Source of the DNA: Mesorhizobium sp. ES1-4
GTDB lineage: Bacteria; Pseudomonadota; Alphaproteobacteria; Rhizobiales; Rhizobiaceae
Reading direction: 5' to 3'
Assembly: GCF_020164745.1 (NCBI RefSeq)
Contig: NZ_JAIUGV010000005.1
Span: 62,001 to 126,000, forward strand
Length of the DNA: 64,000 nt
Every line of letters starts with the position of its first letter. The first letter of the stretch is position 1. Of this stretch, positions 26,165 through 34,649 are shown piece by piece. The notes beneath the pieces are model-generated. The model was not told where the DNA came from. It did no database searches and worked only from the letters and a program-made list of their open reading frames with translations. The position numbers were made by a program, and so were the translations under genes.

Positions 26165-26935
26165 ATGTCAGGCCTGCTTCTCGATCCGTGGTTCTACGCG
26201 GCCGCCGTCCCCGCGGTCATTCTGGTGGGCCTGTCCAAGGGCGGCTTTGGCGGCGCCATCGGCTTTGTCGGCGTGCCCCTGATGGCGCTGACCATGCCGC
26301 CGGTGCAGGCGGCTGCCATCCTGCTGCCCATCCTGTGCCTGATGGATATCGTCTCGGTGTGGACATGGTGGGGTGTCTATAACGGAAAGATGCTCGTCGA
26401 CATGATGCCGGGTGCGGTCATCGGCATCGGGCTTGGCTGGCTGACGGCGGCATTCGTCACCGAGGAAGTAGTCCGGCTGATCATCGGCGCCGTTGCGATC
26501 ATCTTCGTGCTGCGCTGGCTTTACCTGCAATTTCGCCATGGGTCCGACCACGCGGCCGCGCCCAATCGCGTGGCCGCAGCGGTATGGGGCACGGTCGCCG
26601 GGTTCACCAGCTTCGTCGCCCATGTCGGCGGCCCGCCCTTCCAGGTCTACGCCTTGCCGATCCGGCTCGACCCGAAGGTCCTGTCGGGCACTGCCGCGAT
26701 CTTCTTCGCGGCCACCAACGCGCTGAAGCTCATCCCCTATTTCGCGCTCGGCCAGTTCGACACCGCCAATCTGACGGCGTCGGCCGTGCTGATGCCGCTG
26801 GCGCCACTGTCGACCATCGCCGGCGCGTGGCTGGTGCGGCGCATGCGGCCGGAGATTTTTTATCCCTTCACCTATGCGACCGTGGCGGTCGTGGCCGTGA
26901 AACTTCTGTGGGACGGGATTGCCGGCCTGATGTAG
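26165..26935 (+). CDS. TSUP (TauE/SafE) family sulfite exporter-like permease
   Basis: 256 residues with about eight hydrophobic helices and the two TauE/SafE halves. The first half shows LVGLSKGGFGGAIGFVGVPLMAL near residues 19-41, and the second shows FTSFVAHVGGPPFQVYALPIRL near 145-166. The family carries sulfite, sulfoacetate and other C2 or sulfur anions across the inner membrane. No sulfur-metabolism genes are nearby, so the substrate stays open. It ends 28 bases before the convergent DUF2269 gene. Confidence 0.9.
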   Translation: MSGLLLDPWFYAAAVPAVILVGLSKGGFGGAIGFVGVPLMALTMPPVQAAAILLPILCLMDIVSVWTWWGVYNGKMLVDMMPGAVIGIGLGWLTAAFVTEEVVRLIIGAVAIIFVLRWLYLQFRHGSDHAAAPNRVAAAVWGTVAGFTSFVAHVGGPPFQVYALPIRLDPKVLSGTAAIFFAATNALKLIPYFALGQFDTANLTASAVLMPLAPLSTIAGAWLVRRMRPEIFYPFTYATVAVVAVKLLWDGIAGLM

Positions 26936-26963
26936 GCCGGCGCCTTTCAGCGATACGCTTTGA

Positions 26964-27515
26964 TCAGGCGGCGCTGGGCGCCATGCGCCTTGCCCGGCCG
27001 AGCGCCATTGTGGCACCGGCGGCAAGGACCACCACCATGCCGGCGAGAACCGCGACGTCGTGCAGGGTCGGCTTCAGAACCATGTCGGTAATGATGACGA
27101 GCATGACCGCATAATCGAAGCGCGCCGCCAGCAGGATGCGCTGGCCATAGGCAAGTGCCGCGGGCGTCACGCCGTCCCTGGCGATCATCGCGGCCATGCG
27201 GTCGGCCGTCGGCTTGAAAACAAACATACCGATGCAGAAGGTCGTGGCGTAGCCGGCCAGGCCGATCAGGATCCAGAGGTCGGAGAAGCCGACCCAGAAC
27301 CAGCACATGATCAATCCGAAGGCCAGTGTCAGCATCGACATCGGCGCGAAGAAGCGGTTGCCCAGTTCGCCGGTGGCGCGCATCGCCTGCAATGTTGCCT
27401 GCGTGTTGCCGGCACGATCCGCCAGCGTCGCCAGCACCATCAGCGTAAAGCCACCGCCGACCCAAAGCGTCGCCGAAAGGATGTGCAGCAATTTGACGAT
27501 GGAATACAAATCCAT
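26964..27515 (-). CDS. DUF2269 family integral membrane protein
   Basis: 183 residues with four to five hydrophobic helices. LYSIVKLLHILSATLWVGGGFTLMV at the N-terminus and KPTADRMAAMI plus AARFDYAVMLVIITDMVLKPT in the second half match DUF2269. The histidine in LLHILSATLWVGG resembles the heme-ligand helix of CopD/DUF2269-like membrane cytochromes, but heme binding is unproven. It is convergent with the TSUP gene and divergent from the small heme-copper-oxidase-like gene at 27841, with a 325-base region between. Confidence 0.82.
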   Translation of the reverse strand: MDLYSIVKLLHILSATLWVGGGFTLMVLATLADRAGNTQATLQAMRATGELGNRFFAPMSMLTLAFGLIMCWFWVGFSDLWILIGLAGYATTFCIGMFVFKPTADRMAAMIARDGVTPAALAYGQRILLAARFDYAVMLVIITDMVLKPTLHDVAVLAGMVVVLAAGATMALGRARRMAPSAA

Positions 27516-27840
27516 GGCTCTTCTCCCCGATGCCCAATGGTTGCTGGCGAGGGCGGGCCATTGCCGGTCCGCCGCTTCGCCGCCGCAGCGTTTAGCGCCG
27601 CGGCTGTTTCGGAACGATGTCGTGGAAAAGCCCGCTGTGTTTCAGAGTGCCCGAAAACGAGGAGCGACTAATATGATGAACGCACCGCCAATTTTCTGCT
27701 ATGTCGGCAGTGTCGGGAGGCGTGACATCGTCTGGAAACAATGTCGATGCTAGTGCCGTCGCCGGAAGTCCGGCGACGAGAGGGCTCGCCTGGCAATCAA
27801 CCCATTCCCAGCTTGGGAAAAGGCAATTCGGGGGACTAAT
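27516..27840. other. Divergent intergenic region with two palindromes
   Basis: No supported gene. There is a perfect 8-base stem GTCGCCGG-AAGT-CCGGCGAC (27758-27777) and a palindrome at 27805-27819. A 26-codon frame at 27672 (MMNAPPIFCY) follows GAGGAG but has no other support. Confidence 0.5.
27805..27819. promoter_or_regulatory. Palindrome before the four-helix oxidase-like gene
   Basis: TTCCCA-GCT-TGGGAA is a perfect inverted repeat, 21 bases before ATG 27841. It is placed as an operator or a start-proximal hairpin; the cognate regulator is unknown. Confidence 0.45.
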
Positions 27841-28221
27841 ATGCAAGGGGTAGCACGGAATTTCTTTACGTTGGCGATCATCTATGCGCTGTGCGGCATG
27901 GCACTCGGCATCCACATGGCCATCAGCCAGGACCATGGCCAGATGCCGACCCATGCCCACACGATGGTGGCTGGCTGGCTGATGTCGGCGGTCTTCGCAT
28001 TTTTCTACCACCTGTTTCCGGCTGCCGGGCAAAAGACGCTGGCACTCGTCCATTTCTGGCTGACGGCAATCAGCGGTATCGGGCTCATGATCGGCCTTTA
28101 TATACTGCTTGCCGGAAACCCGGGGATCGAGCCGTTGCTGGGGATATCCTCGATCGGCTTCTACGCGGGCATGCTGCTGTTCGCCTTCATCGCCTTGCCG
28201 GTGGTGTGGAAAAAGGCCTGA
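27841..28221 (+). CDS. Small four-helix membrane protein resembling a heme-copper oxidase fragment
   Basis: 126 residues with four hydrophobic helices (about 8-27, 39-60, 67-91, 100-122). Histidines cluster at the membrane face: H25, H32, an HxH at 38-40 in MPTHAHTMVAGW, H57 and H71. The H-A-H-T-x3-G-W pattern recalls the heme-ligand helix II of heme-copper oxidase subunit I (NorB/CcoN type), but the catalytic copper-site helix is missing. So it is not an oxidase by itself. It may bind heme or sense or assemble oxidases. GGGGGAC precedes ATG 27841. It is transcribed away from the DUF2269 gene. Confidence 0.7.
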   Translation: MQGVARNFFTLAIIYALCGMALGIHMAISQDHGQMPTHAHTMVAGWLMSAVFAFFYHLFPAAGQKTLALVHFWLTAISGIGLMIGLYILLAGNPGIEPLLGISSIGFYAGMLLFAFIALPVVWKKA

Positions 28222-28300
28222 GTGAAGGCTGAAACCTGGCCTGTGCGGCTGTGCTGTTACGGCACAGAGCACGGCGTTGGGTTGAAAACTATCGGGAATG

Positions 28301-28315
28301 TTAAGGGTCTATTAA
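28301..28315. promoter_or_regulatory. CtrA-type box before candidate sRNA
   Basis: TTAAGGGTCTATTAA matches the CtrA consensus TTAA-N7-TTAA exactly. It lies 14 bases upstream of a TACTAT (28330-28335) that could be a -10 box, the spacing expected when CtrA covers the -35 region. Confidence 0.55.
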
Positions 28316-28337
28316 GCTTTACAGGCGTTTACTATGT

Positions 28338-28437
28338 CCATCCAGTGATCTGGATTCTTACCGAGTGGTTGGAGCCACTTTGTTTGACGCCTCCCTGTTA
28401 AACTCCTGAGAGCCGCCTTATCCGCGGCTCTTTTTTT
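28338..28437 (+). ncRNA. Candidate small RNA with CtrA-type promoter
   Basis: About 100 bases with no convincing reading frame but a clear RNA layout. There is a hairpin ATCCAG-TGAT-CTGGAT (28340-28355), a hairpin AGTGG-TTGGAG-CCACT (28364-28379), a single-stranded stretch with CCTCCC and CTCCTG, and an intrinsic terminator AGAGCCGC / GCGGCTCT (28409-28431) with a run of seven T. The CTCC segments could pair with ribosome-binding sites. A CtrA-type box and a -10-like TACTAT lie where a promoter should. The 5' end is inferred. I cannot assign it to a named rhizobial sRNA family. Confidence 0.55.
28409..28437 (+). terminator. Intrinsic terminator of the candidate sRNA
   Basis: An 8-base perfect stem AGAGCCGC / GCGGCTCT with a 7-base loop, then seven T. 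No protein-coding gene ends just before it, so it most likely ends a non-coding transcript; the preceding gene stops 188 bases upstream. Confidence 0.85.
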
Positions 28438-28475
28438 GTCTGCATTCCGGCGGCATTCCGCACAGCCGGTCGCCG

Positions 28476-28490
28476 TTAACCTTCTGTTAA
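28476..28490. promoter_or_regulatory. CtrA-type box upstream of rcdA
   Basis: TTAACCTTCTGTTAA is an exact TTAA-N7-TTAA match, 115 bases before the rcdA start and downstream of the sRNA terminator. In Caulobacter rcdA is a CtrA-linked cell-cycle gene, so this is a plausible feedback site. Confidence 0.55.
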
Positions 28491-28605
28491 ACATGTGCTT
28501 GCCTTCACCCCGGACGAAGCGCATTTTCAAGCTTCAGTCTTATAGGGTCCCGGGTGTATCGGCAGAGAGCCGAATCGGCCGGTTGCAAGTGCAGGGGCGT
28601 TATCC

Positions 28606-29139
28606 ATGAACGAGCCTTCGAAGGGCATTGCGAAAACCGTCAAGCTGGCGGAGCGTCGGGTTTTTTCGCACTCCTTCAAACCGCTCTACCAGGAAGGCAT
28701 GGGGCTCGTCGAACAGGCGGCGGAGTATCTCGACGGCAAGGGCCGGGCCGAAGCCAAGAAACTGTCGCGGCTGGCGGCAACGCTCTACGCGGCCGAATCG
28801 ATGCGGCTGACGACCAGGCTGATGCAGGTTGCCTCGTGGCTGCTTTTGCAGCGCGCGGCGAACTCCGGCGAGATGACCCGCGACCAGGTGGCTTCGGAAA
28901 AGTCCAAGGTGCGCCTCGACACTGCTTCCGCTCATGAAGAGGCGGCGGGCTGGGCCGAACTGCCGAACGATTTCCTCGACCTCGTCAACCGGTCGCTACG
29001 CCTGCAGGCATTGGTGCGCCGCATGGACGAAGAGATCTATGGCGCCGGCGCCGTGGTCGACATGCAGCCCATGGCTCGCCGGCCCAATCCGGTTTCGGAC
29101 CAGATCAGCCTGCTCAATACGGCGTTCGCCCGCAATTAG
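28606..29139 (+). CDS. rcdA: RcdA-like (DUF1465) CtrA-proteolysis adaptor
   Basis: 177 residues, close to Caulobacter RcdA in length. The DUF1465 pattern is visible: SHSFKPLYQEGMGLVEQAAEYLDGKGR near residues 22-48, then AATLYAAESMRLTTRLMQVASWLLLQRA. RcdA, with CpdR and PopA, brings CtrA to the ClpXP protease at the cell-cycle transition. The disordered C-terminal tail (MARRPNPVSDQISLL) fits the tail that RcdA uses for adaptor work. A CtrA-type box lies upstream and ruvC lies 96 bases downstream. The family is confident; the function is transferred from Caulobacter. Confidence 0.82.
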   Translation: MNEPSKGIAKTVKLAERRVFSHSFKPLYQEGMGLVEQAAEYLDGKGRAEAKKLSRLAATLYAAESMRLTTRLMQVASWLLLQRAANSGEMTRDQVASEKSKVRLDTASAHEEAAGWAELPNDFLDLVNRSLRLQALVRRMDEEIYGAGAVVDMQPMARRPNPVSDQISLLNTAFARN

Positions 29140-29235
29140 TCGGTCTCAAGATATTCTCCCGGCCTGGCAAGGCTGTCGTTTCCGGTTTGTTCACATTTCG
29201 CTGGCATCGCTGCCGGTGGAAGGTAGAGTGGCTGG

Positions 29236-29748
29236 ATGGGGGACGCGATTCGCATCATTGGCATTGATCCGGGGCTCAGGCGCACCGGCTGGGGCATCGT
29301 CGAGAGCCTCGGCAATTCCTTGCGCTTCGTCGCGTCCGGCACCGTGCGCTCCGAGGACAAGGCGGCGCTGGCGACGCGGCTCTGCCAACTGCATGACGGG
29401 CTCGCCGAAATCCTCCATGAGGCCATGCCGCATGAGGCCGCGGTCGAACAGACCTTCGTCAACAAGGACGCCGTTGCGACGCTGAAGCTCGGCCAGGCGC
29501 GCGGCATCGCCATGCTGGTTCCGGCACGAGCGGGACTCGTCGTCGCCGAATATGCGCCCAATGCAGTGAAAAAGGCTGTCATTGGCGTCGGCCACGGCGA
29601 CAAGAAGCAGATCCACATGATGGTGAAGGTGTTGCTGCCGAAAGCGATTTTCGACACCGAACATGCCGCCGACGCGCTGGCTATCGCGATTTGCCACGCG
29701 CATCACCGGCAGAGTGCTGCCTATCGGCTGGCGGCGTTGGCATCATGA
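29236..29748 (+). CDS. ruvC: Holliday junction resolvase RuvC
   Basis: 170 residues. The RNase H-like fold carries its acidic residues: D11 in [16 protein letters not shown] in [13 protein letters not shown] (near 71) and the C-terminal pair in [19 protein letters not shown]. It cuts Holliday junctions in the RuvABC resolvasome. It is the first gene of ruvC-ruvA-ruvB on the plus strand; ruvA starts 13 bases after its stop. The start is set by the usual family N-terminus. Confidence 0.97.
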   Translation: MGDAIRIIGIDPGLRRTGWGIVESLGNSLRFVASGTVRSEDKAALATRLCQLHDGLAEILHEAMPHEAAVEQTFVNKDAVATLKLGQARGIAMLVPARAGLVVAEYAPNAVKKAVIGVGHGDKKQIHMMVKVLLPKAIFDTEHAADALAIAICHAHHRQSAAYRLAALAS

Positions 29749-29761
29749 GAGGCTGTCGGGG

Positions 29762-30382
29762 ATGATCGGCAAGCTCAAGGGCACGCTCGACGAGGTCGAC
29801 GAAGACTATTGTCTCGTCGATATCCACGGCGTCGGCTACGTCGCCTATTGTTCGGCACGCACGCTGGCCGCGCTGCCCTCGCTTGGCGAAGCGGTGGTGC
29901 TGTTCATCGAGACCTATGTGCGCGAGGACATGCTGCGACTCTATGGTTTCCAGTCGCAGCTTGAGCGCGAATGGTTTCGGTTGCTGATGAACAACGTGCC
30001 GGGTGTCGGCGCCAAGGTGGCGCTGGCCATCCTGTCGACGTTGGCGCCGGCCGACCTCGCCAATGCCATTGCCCTGCGCGACATCGCCATGGTTTCCCGC
30101 GCCCCTGGCGTTGGCAAGAAGGTGGCCGAGCGCATCGTCACCGAGTTGAAGAACAAGGCGCCGGCCTATGCGGGCACCGCCACCGGCACCATTGGGCTCA
30201 AGCAGGAACTCGGTGAGGGCGTAGCGCCGGCGCCGATCACCGACGCTGTCTCGGCCCTGGTCAATCTTGGCTACTCGCGCGACACCGCCGCAAATGCGGT
30301 GGCGGCGGCCCTAAAGACTGCAGGTGAGGGTGCGGATGCCTCGAAGCTGATCCGCTTCGGGCTGAAGGAACTGGCGCGGTGA
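29762..30382 (+). CDS. ruvA: Holliday junction branch migration protein RuvA
   Basis: 206 residues. Domain I begins [26 protein letters not shown]. Domain II holds the two helix-hairpin-helix motifs [14 protein letters not shown] and [19 protein letters not shown]. Domain III is the C-terminal [19 protein letters not shown], which contacts RuvB. The tetramer binds the four-way junction and guides RuvB. ATG 29762 follows GGGG; an upstream in-frame start inside ruvC is rejected. Confidence 0.97.
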   Translation: MIGKLKGTLDEVDEDYCLVDIHGVGYVAYCSARTLAALPSLGEAVVLFIETYVREDMLRLYGFQSQLEREWFRLLMNNVPGVGAKVALAILSTLAPADLANAIALRDIAMVSRAPGVGKKVAERIVTELKNKAPAYAGTATGTIGLKQELGEGVAPAPITDAVSALVNLGYSRDTAANAVAAALKTAGEGADASKLIRFGLKELAR

Positions 30383-30425
30383 GCCATTGCTTGTCCGGGG
30401 CGCTACCCTGTGCAAGGAAGGTCCC

Positions 30426-31463
30426 ATGAGCCTTTCCCCCCGTCTCATTGCACCGGAAAAGCGCGGCGAGGATGCCGAGCAGACCTTGCGGCCGCAGACG
30501 CTTGACGATTTCGTCGGCCAGGCGGCGGTGCGGGCCAACCTCAAAGTCTTCATCGAGGCGGCCAAAGGCCGCAAGGAGGCGCTCGACCATGTGCTGTTCG
30601 TCGGGCCGCCGGGGCTGGGCAAGACGACGCTGGCGCAGATCATGGCGCGTGAACTCGGCGTCAATTTCCGCTCGACCTCCGGGCCGGTCATCGCCAAGGC
30701 AGGCGATCTCGCGGCACTGCTGACCAATCTCGAAGAAGGCGACGTGCTGTTCATCGACGAGATTCACAGGCTCAACCCGGCGGTGGAGGAGATCCTCTAT
30801 CCGGCGATGGAGGATTTCCAGCTCGACCTGATCATCGGCGAGGGGCCGGCGGCGCGTTCGGTCAAGATCGACCTTGCCCGTTTCACGCTGGTGGCAGCCA
30901 CCACGCGGCTCGGCCTGCTCACCAATCCGCTGCGCGACCGCTTCGGCATCCCGGTGCGGCTCAATTTTTACACGGTCGAGGAGTTGGAGCAGATCGTGCG
31001 GCGCGGCGCCCGCATCCTGCAGATGCCGCTTGGCGACGACGGCGCACTGGAAATCGCCCGGCGCGCACGCGGCACGCCACGCATTGCCGGGCGGCTGCTG
31101 CGGCGCGTGCGCGATTTCGCCTCGGTCGCCGGCGACGGCCATGTCGACCGCCTGGTCGCCGACGAGGCCTTGACCCGGCTCGAAGTCGACGCACTCGGGC
31201 TGGATGCGCTCGACCGCCGCTATCTGTCGATGATCGCGCGCAATTTCGGCGGTGGGCCGGTCGGCATCGAGACCATCGCCGCCGGCCTGTCCGAGCCACG
31301 CGACGCCATCGAGGACATCATCGAGCCTTATCTGATCCAGCAGGGCTTCATCCAGCGCACGCCGCGCGGCCGCATGCTGACCGCCAACGCCTGGCGCCAC
31401 CTTGGCCTCGATGCGCCGAAGGATCTGGCGCAGCAGCAGATCAATCTGTTCCAGGAAGAGTAG
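30426..31463 (+). CDS. ruvB: Holliday junction branch migration ATPase RuvB
   Basis: 345 residues. Walker A is GPPGLGKTT (near 61-69), Walker B is LFIDEIHRL (near 110-118), the sensor segment is [11 protein letters not shown], and the C-terminal winged helix ends in [17 protein letters not shown]. It is the AAA+ motor that drives branch migration with RuvA. AAGGAAGG precedes ATG 30426, 43 bases after ruvA. No LexA box was identified before ruvC by eye, so SOS control is undecided. Confidence 0.98.
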   Translation: MSLSPRLIAPEKRGEDAEQTLRPQTLDDFVGQAAVRANLKVFIEAAKGRKEALDHVLFVGPPGLGKTTLAQIMARELGVNFRSTSGPVIAKAGDLAALLTNLEEGDVLFIDEIHRLNPAVEEILYPAMEDFQLDLIIGEGPAARSVKIDLARFTLVAATTRLGLLTNPLRDRFGIPVRLNFYTVEELEQIVRRGARILQMPLGDDGALEIARRARGTPRIAGRLLRRVRDFASVAGDGHVDRLVADEALTRLEVDALGLDALDRRYLSMIARNFGGGPVGIETIAAGLSEPRDAIEDIIEPYLIQQGFIQRTPRGRMLTANAWRHLGLDAPKDLAQQQINLFQEE

Positions 31464-31662
31464 CCCCGACGCGGCTTTTCACCCCGCCGATCAAGCATCA
31501 GTGAACGGACCTGCGCAAATTCTCCTCATCTTCGTCGGCTTGCGGGCGTATTCCTGGATTGTATCAGCTCGCTGCCTCCACGCATGTCGTCCTTCCAAAC
31601 CGGAATCACTTTTGGGCTACAGGCATCAGCGCATGCCGAAATGAGGTGCCGGAGCCACTTTA

Positions 31663-32559
31663 ATGATAAGCAGACGCGGATTCCTGCGCTTCATCGGCGG
31701 ATCGTTCCTGTCGGTCGCCTCGTTCAGTGCCTACGCCGTCGGCATCGAGCCGATGTTACTGACGCATGTGAAGCGCTATGCGCTGACGCCACCGAATTGG
31801 CCGGCCGGATTGAAGCTGCGCATCGTCGCGCTCGCCGACATCCACGCCTGCCGGCCGTGGATGTCGCCCGAGCGGATTGCCTCGCTTGCCGAAGAGGCAA
31901 ATGCACTGCAGCCGGACCTGATCGTGCTGCTCGGCGACTACATCTCCGGCATGCGCCTTGTGTCACGCAGGGTGACGCCACCGGAATGGGCCGGCGCCCT
32001 GTCTGGCCTGAAGGCTCCGCTCGGCGTGCTGTCGATCCTCGGCAATCACGACTGGTGGAACGATGGCTTCGCACAGCGTGCGGGAGTTGGCCCGACGATC
32101 GCGCGCAAGGCATTGGAGAAGGTCGGCATCCCGGTGCTGGAGAATGACGTCGTGCGGCTGGAAAAGGAGGGACATGGCGTCTGGATCGCCGGCCTTGCCG
32201 ACCAACTGGCGCTGTTGCCGAAAGAAGAGGCCGACGGTTTCACGGGACTGGACGATCTCGATGGCACGCTGGGCAAGATCGGCGACGCCGCGCCCGTCAT
32301 CCTGCTGGCGCACGAGCCGGACATCTTTCCGAAAGTGCCGTGGCGTGTGTCGTTGACCCTGTCGGGACACACCCATGGCGGACAGGTGCGGTTGTTCGGC
32401 TATTCGCCCGTCGTGCCGTCGCGTTACGGCAATCGCTATGTCTATGGCCATGTCGTCGAGAGCGACCGCAATCTGATCGTCTCGGGCGGACTTGGCTTCA
32501 GCAAGCTGCCCATCCGTTTCGGAATGCGCCCGGAAATCCTGTCGATCGACCTCGGCTGA
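31663..32559 (+). CDS. Tat-exported metallophosphoesterase (YkuE-like)
   Basis: 298 residues. The N-terminus MISRRGFLRFIGGSFLSV is a twin-arginine signal. Calcineurin-type metal motifs are in order: ADIHACRP (D near 58), GDYISG (near 93), GNHDWW (near 127-132), AHEPD (near 223) and SGHTHGGQ (near 241-248). Relatives of the YkuE/LpxH-like class hydrolyse phosphoesters in the periplasm or at membranes, including UDP-diacylglucosamine analogues. It sits between ruvB and ybgC, about 200 bases after ruvB, and probably has its own promoter. Confidence 0.9.
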   Translation: MISRRGFLRFIGGSFLSVASFSAYAVGIEPMLLTHVKRYALTPPNWPAGLKLRIVALADIHACRPWMSPERIASLAEEANALQPDLIVLLGDYISGMRLVSRRVTPPEWAGALSGLKAPLGVLSILGNHDWWNDGFAQRAGVGPTIARKALEKVGIPVLENDVVRLEKEGHGVWIAGLADQLALLPKEEADGFTGLDDLDGTLGKIGDAAPVILLAHEPDIFPKVPWRVSLTLSGHTHGGQVRLFGYSPVVPSRYGNRYVYGHVVESDRNLIVSGGLGFSKLPIRFGMRPEILSIDLG

Positions 32560-32566
32560 CCGCACT

Positions 32567-32683
32567 TCAGGGCAGGCTTCGGATTGCGTCCATCACGTCA
32601 GGCTCGGCCTTGTCGCCATTGAAGGACAGCACGACCGCCATCAAGGTCTTGATCATCGTGGCCAACAATGCCATCGGGTTCAT
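32567..32683 (-). CDS. Possible small membrane protein (38 residues)
   Basis: A 38-residue frame beginning MNPMALLATMIKTLMAVVLSF with a single hydrophobic helix and a polar tail (NGDKAEPDVMDAIRSLP). It is convergent to the metallophosphoesterase gene and ends 7 bases from its stop. There is no clear ribosome-binding site and no recognised family. Listed as tentative. Confidence 0.3.
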   Translation of the reverse strand: MNPMALLATMIKTLMAVVLSFNGDKAEPDVMDAIRSLP

Positions 32684-32727
32684 GCGCCAAAAATACCTGC
32701 CGCGTCGGCATCCAAAAGGGAAGCGCA

Positions 32728-33198
32728 ATGGGCGATCATGGTGAATCCGCGGCATTGCTGGCCGGGCTTTCCGGCGCGCTGACCGAGTTCGGCCACCGAT
32801 TGATGGCGCGGGTCTATTATGCCGACACCGATTTCTCAGGCGTCGTCTATCACGCGCGCTATCTTGAATTCCTCGAGCGCGGCCGCTCCGACTATCTCAG
32901 GCTCACCGGAGTGCATCATACTGAACTCGCCGACGGCAAGCATGGCGAGAAGATCGTTTGGGTGGTGCGCCGCATGGAGATCGATTTCCGGATCCCCGCC
33001 CGGATCGATGACATCCTGACTGTCGATACCCGCACGCAGGACATCTCGGGTGCACGCATCTTCATGGCGCAGCAGCTCAAGCGCGACGACGATGTGCTGG
33101 TCGAGGCCAAGGTCGAGGCGGCGATCATCGGCGCGAACGGCCGGCCGCGGCGCTTCCCCCGGGAATGGGTCGCAGCCTTCATGCCTCGGGCACGCTGA
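32728..33198 (+). CDS. ybgC: Tol-Pal-associated acyl-CoA thioesterase YbgC
   Basis: 156 residues of the hot-dog fold. The catalytic motif YYADTDFSGVVYHARYLEFLERGRSDYLR near residues 30-58 holds the active-site aspartate (ADTD) and the YHARY segment. YbgC hydrolyses short acyl-CoA or acyl-ACP and binds acyl carrier protein. It is the usual first gene of the tol-pal cluster. AGGGAAG precedes ATG 32728. A 269-base gap with a CtrA-like site separates it from tolQ, so tolQ probably has its own promoter as well. Confidence 0.95.
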   Translation: MGDHGESAALLAGLSGALTEFGHRLMARVYYADTDFSGVVYHARYLEFLERGRSDYLRLTGVHHTELADGKHGEKIVWVVRRMEIDFRIPARIDDILTVDTRTQDISGARIFMAQQLKRDDDVLVEAKVEAAIIGANGRPRRFPREWVAAFMPRAR

Positions 33199-33267
33199 CG
33201 TCCTGGGGCAGGGCCCTGGACCGACGCCCTTGGGAGTTGGGCGCGGCAATGCGCCGCGCCTTATACA

Positions 33268-33284
33268 CTAACCCATCCTTAACC
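33268..33284. promoter_or_regulatory. CtrA-like box upstream of tolQ
   Basis: CTAACCCATCCTTAACC is a one-mismatch match to TTAA-N7-TTAACC, 184 bases before the tolQ start. It lies in the ybgC-tolQ gap with no other gene. Confidence 0.4.
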
Positions 33285-33467
33285 ATAACGGTTCATGAAG
33301 AGATTGGTGAAGATTGGCGTTATTCGACGCCTTCCTTTCACCAATATTTGCCCCGAAAAGGCCGCTAACGGCACGGTTTGGGGTGTCCGGTAGCTTCGTG
33401 CGCACCGACCACAAGGGATGCCATGGGCCAGCCGCCAGCTTCGCCCGGAAATCTTAAGGACGTAACG

Positions 33468-34178
33468 ATGGAAAATATCGCACTCGCCGAACCGGGCGCG
33501 CAATTGTCGATTTGGGCCTTGTTCATGCAGGCCAGCTGGGTGGTCAAGCTGGTCATGATCGGGCTGCTCTGTGCCTCGGTGTGGACCTGGGCGATCATTG
33601 TCGACAAGCTGGTCGCCTATGGCCGCATGCGACTGGCGCTGAACCGCTTCGAGCAGGTTTTCTGGTCGGGGCAGTCGCTGGAGGAGCTCTACCGCACGCT
33701 CGCCGACCGCAAGACGACAGGCATGGGGGCCATTTTCGTCGCCGCCATGCGCGAATGGAAGAAGAGTTTCGAGAAAGGCGCCAAGTCGCCGCTCGGCCTG
33801 CAGACCCGCATCGACAAGGCCATGGACCTGGCGCTGACCCGGGAGATGGAGAAGCTGGAGGGGCGCCTCGGTTTCCTCGCCACCACCGGCTCGGCTGCAC
33901 CCTTCATCGGCCTGTTCGGCACCGTCATCGGCATCATGACCTCGTTCCAGGCCATCGCCGGCTCCAAGAACACCAGCCTCGCGGTGGTCGCGCCCGGTAT
34001 CGCCGAAGCGCTGCTGGCGACGGCCATCGGCCTGCTCGCCGCCATTCCGGCGGTCATCGCCTATAACAAGCTGTCATCGGATGCGAGCAAGATCGCGGTG
34101 CGCATGGAGGGGTTCTCGGACGAGTTCTCCGCCATACTCTCGCGCCAAATCGATGAAAAAGTCGCGCCGAAGGCCTGA
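33468..34178 (+). CDS. tolQ: Tol-Pal proton channel protein TolQ
   Basis: 236 residues with three membrane helices: about 15-40 ([21 protein letters not shown]), 135-165 ([27 protein letters not shown]) and 175-200 ([21 protein letters not shown]). The [14 protein letters not shown] stretch is the channel-lining signature. TolQ and TolR form the proton-driven stator that energises TolA across the envelope for outer-membrane constriction at division. ATG 33468 follows AAGGACG. tolR begins 12 bases after the stop. Confidence 0.97.
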   Translation: MENIALAEPGAQLSIWALFMQASWVVKLVMIGLLCASVWTWAIIVDKLVAYGRMRLALNRFEQVFWSGQSLEELYRTLADRKTTGMGAIFVAAMREWKKSFEKGAKSPLGLQTRIDKAMDLALTREMEKLEGRLGFLATTGSAAPFIGLFGTVIGIMTSFQAIAGSKNTSLAVVAPGIAEALLATAIGLLAAIPAVIAYNKLSSDASKIAVRMEGFSDEFSAILSRQIDEKVAPKA

Positions 34179-34189
34179 GGAGTAACGAG

Positions 34190-34642
34190 ATGGGTATGTC
34201 CGTAGGCATGGGCGGGAGAGGCGGGCGCGGCCACCGGCGGCGCGGCCGTCACCATGCGCTGATGTCGGAGATCAACGTCACGCCGATGGTCGACGTGATG
34301 CTGGTGCTGCTGATCATCTTCATGGTCGCCGCACCCATGCTGACGGTCGGCGTGCCGATCGACCTGCCCGACACGCAGGCCAAGGCGATGAATGCCGATA
34401 CCCAGCCGATCACCGTCTCGATCGATGCGGCCGGCAAGATCTTCCTGCAGGAAACCGAGATCCCGATCGAGGAGCTGGTGGCCAAGCTGCAGGCGATTTC
34501 CAAGACCGGCTACGAAGAGCGCATCTTCATCCGTGGCGACAAGGCCACCGACTACGGCACGGCGATGAAGGTGATGGCCCGTATTTCAGCCGCGGGCTAC
34601 AAGAACATCGGCCTGGTTTCGCTGCAGGAACAGGATCAATAA
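34190..34642 (+). CDS. tolR: Tol-Pal proton channel protein TolR
   Basis: 150 residues. The single N-terminal helix (near 30-50) holds the essential aspartate in EINVTPMVDVMLVLLIIFMV. The periplasmic domain follows, with GVPIDLPDTQAKAM and a C-terminal VMARISAAGYKNIGLV. ExbD/TolR fold. The Arg/Gly/His-rich first 25 residues are an unusual but common rhizobial N-terminus. GAGGAG precedes ATG 34190. It partners with TolQ and TolA. Confidence 0.96.
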   Translation: MGMSVGMGGRGGRGHRRRGRHHALMSEINVTPMVDVMLVLLIIFMVAAPMLTVGVPIDLPDTQAKAMNADTQPITVSIDAAGKIFLQETEIPIEELVAKLQAISKTGYEERIFIRGDKATDYGTAMKVMARISAAGYKNIGLVSLQEQDQ

Positions 34643-34649
34643 ACGGAAG

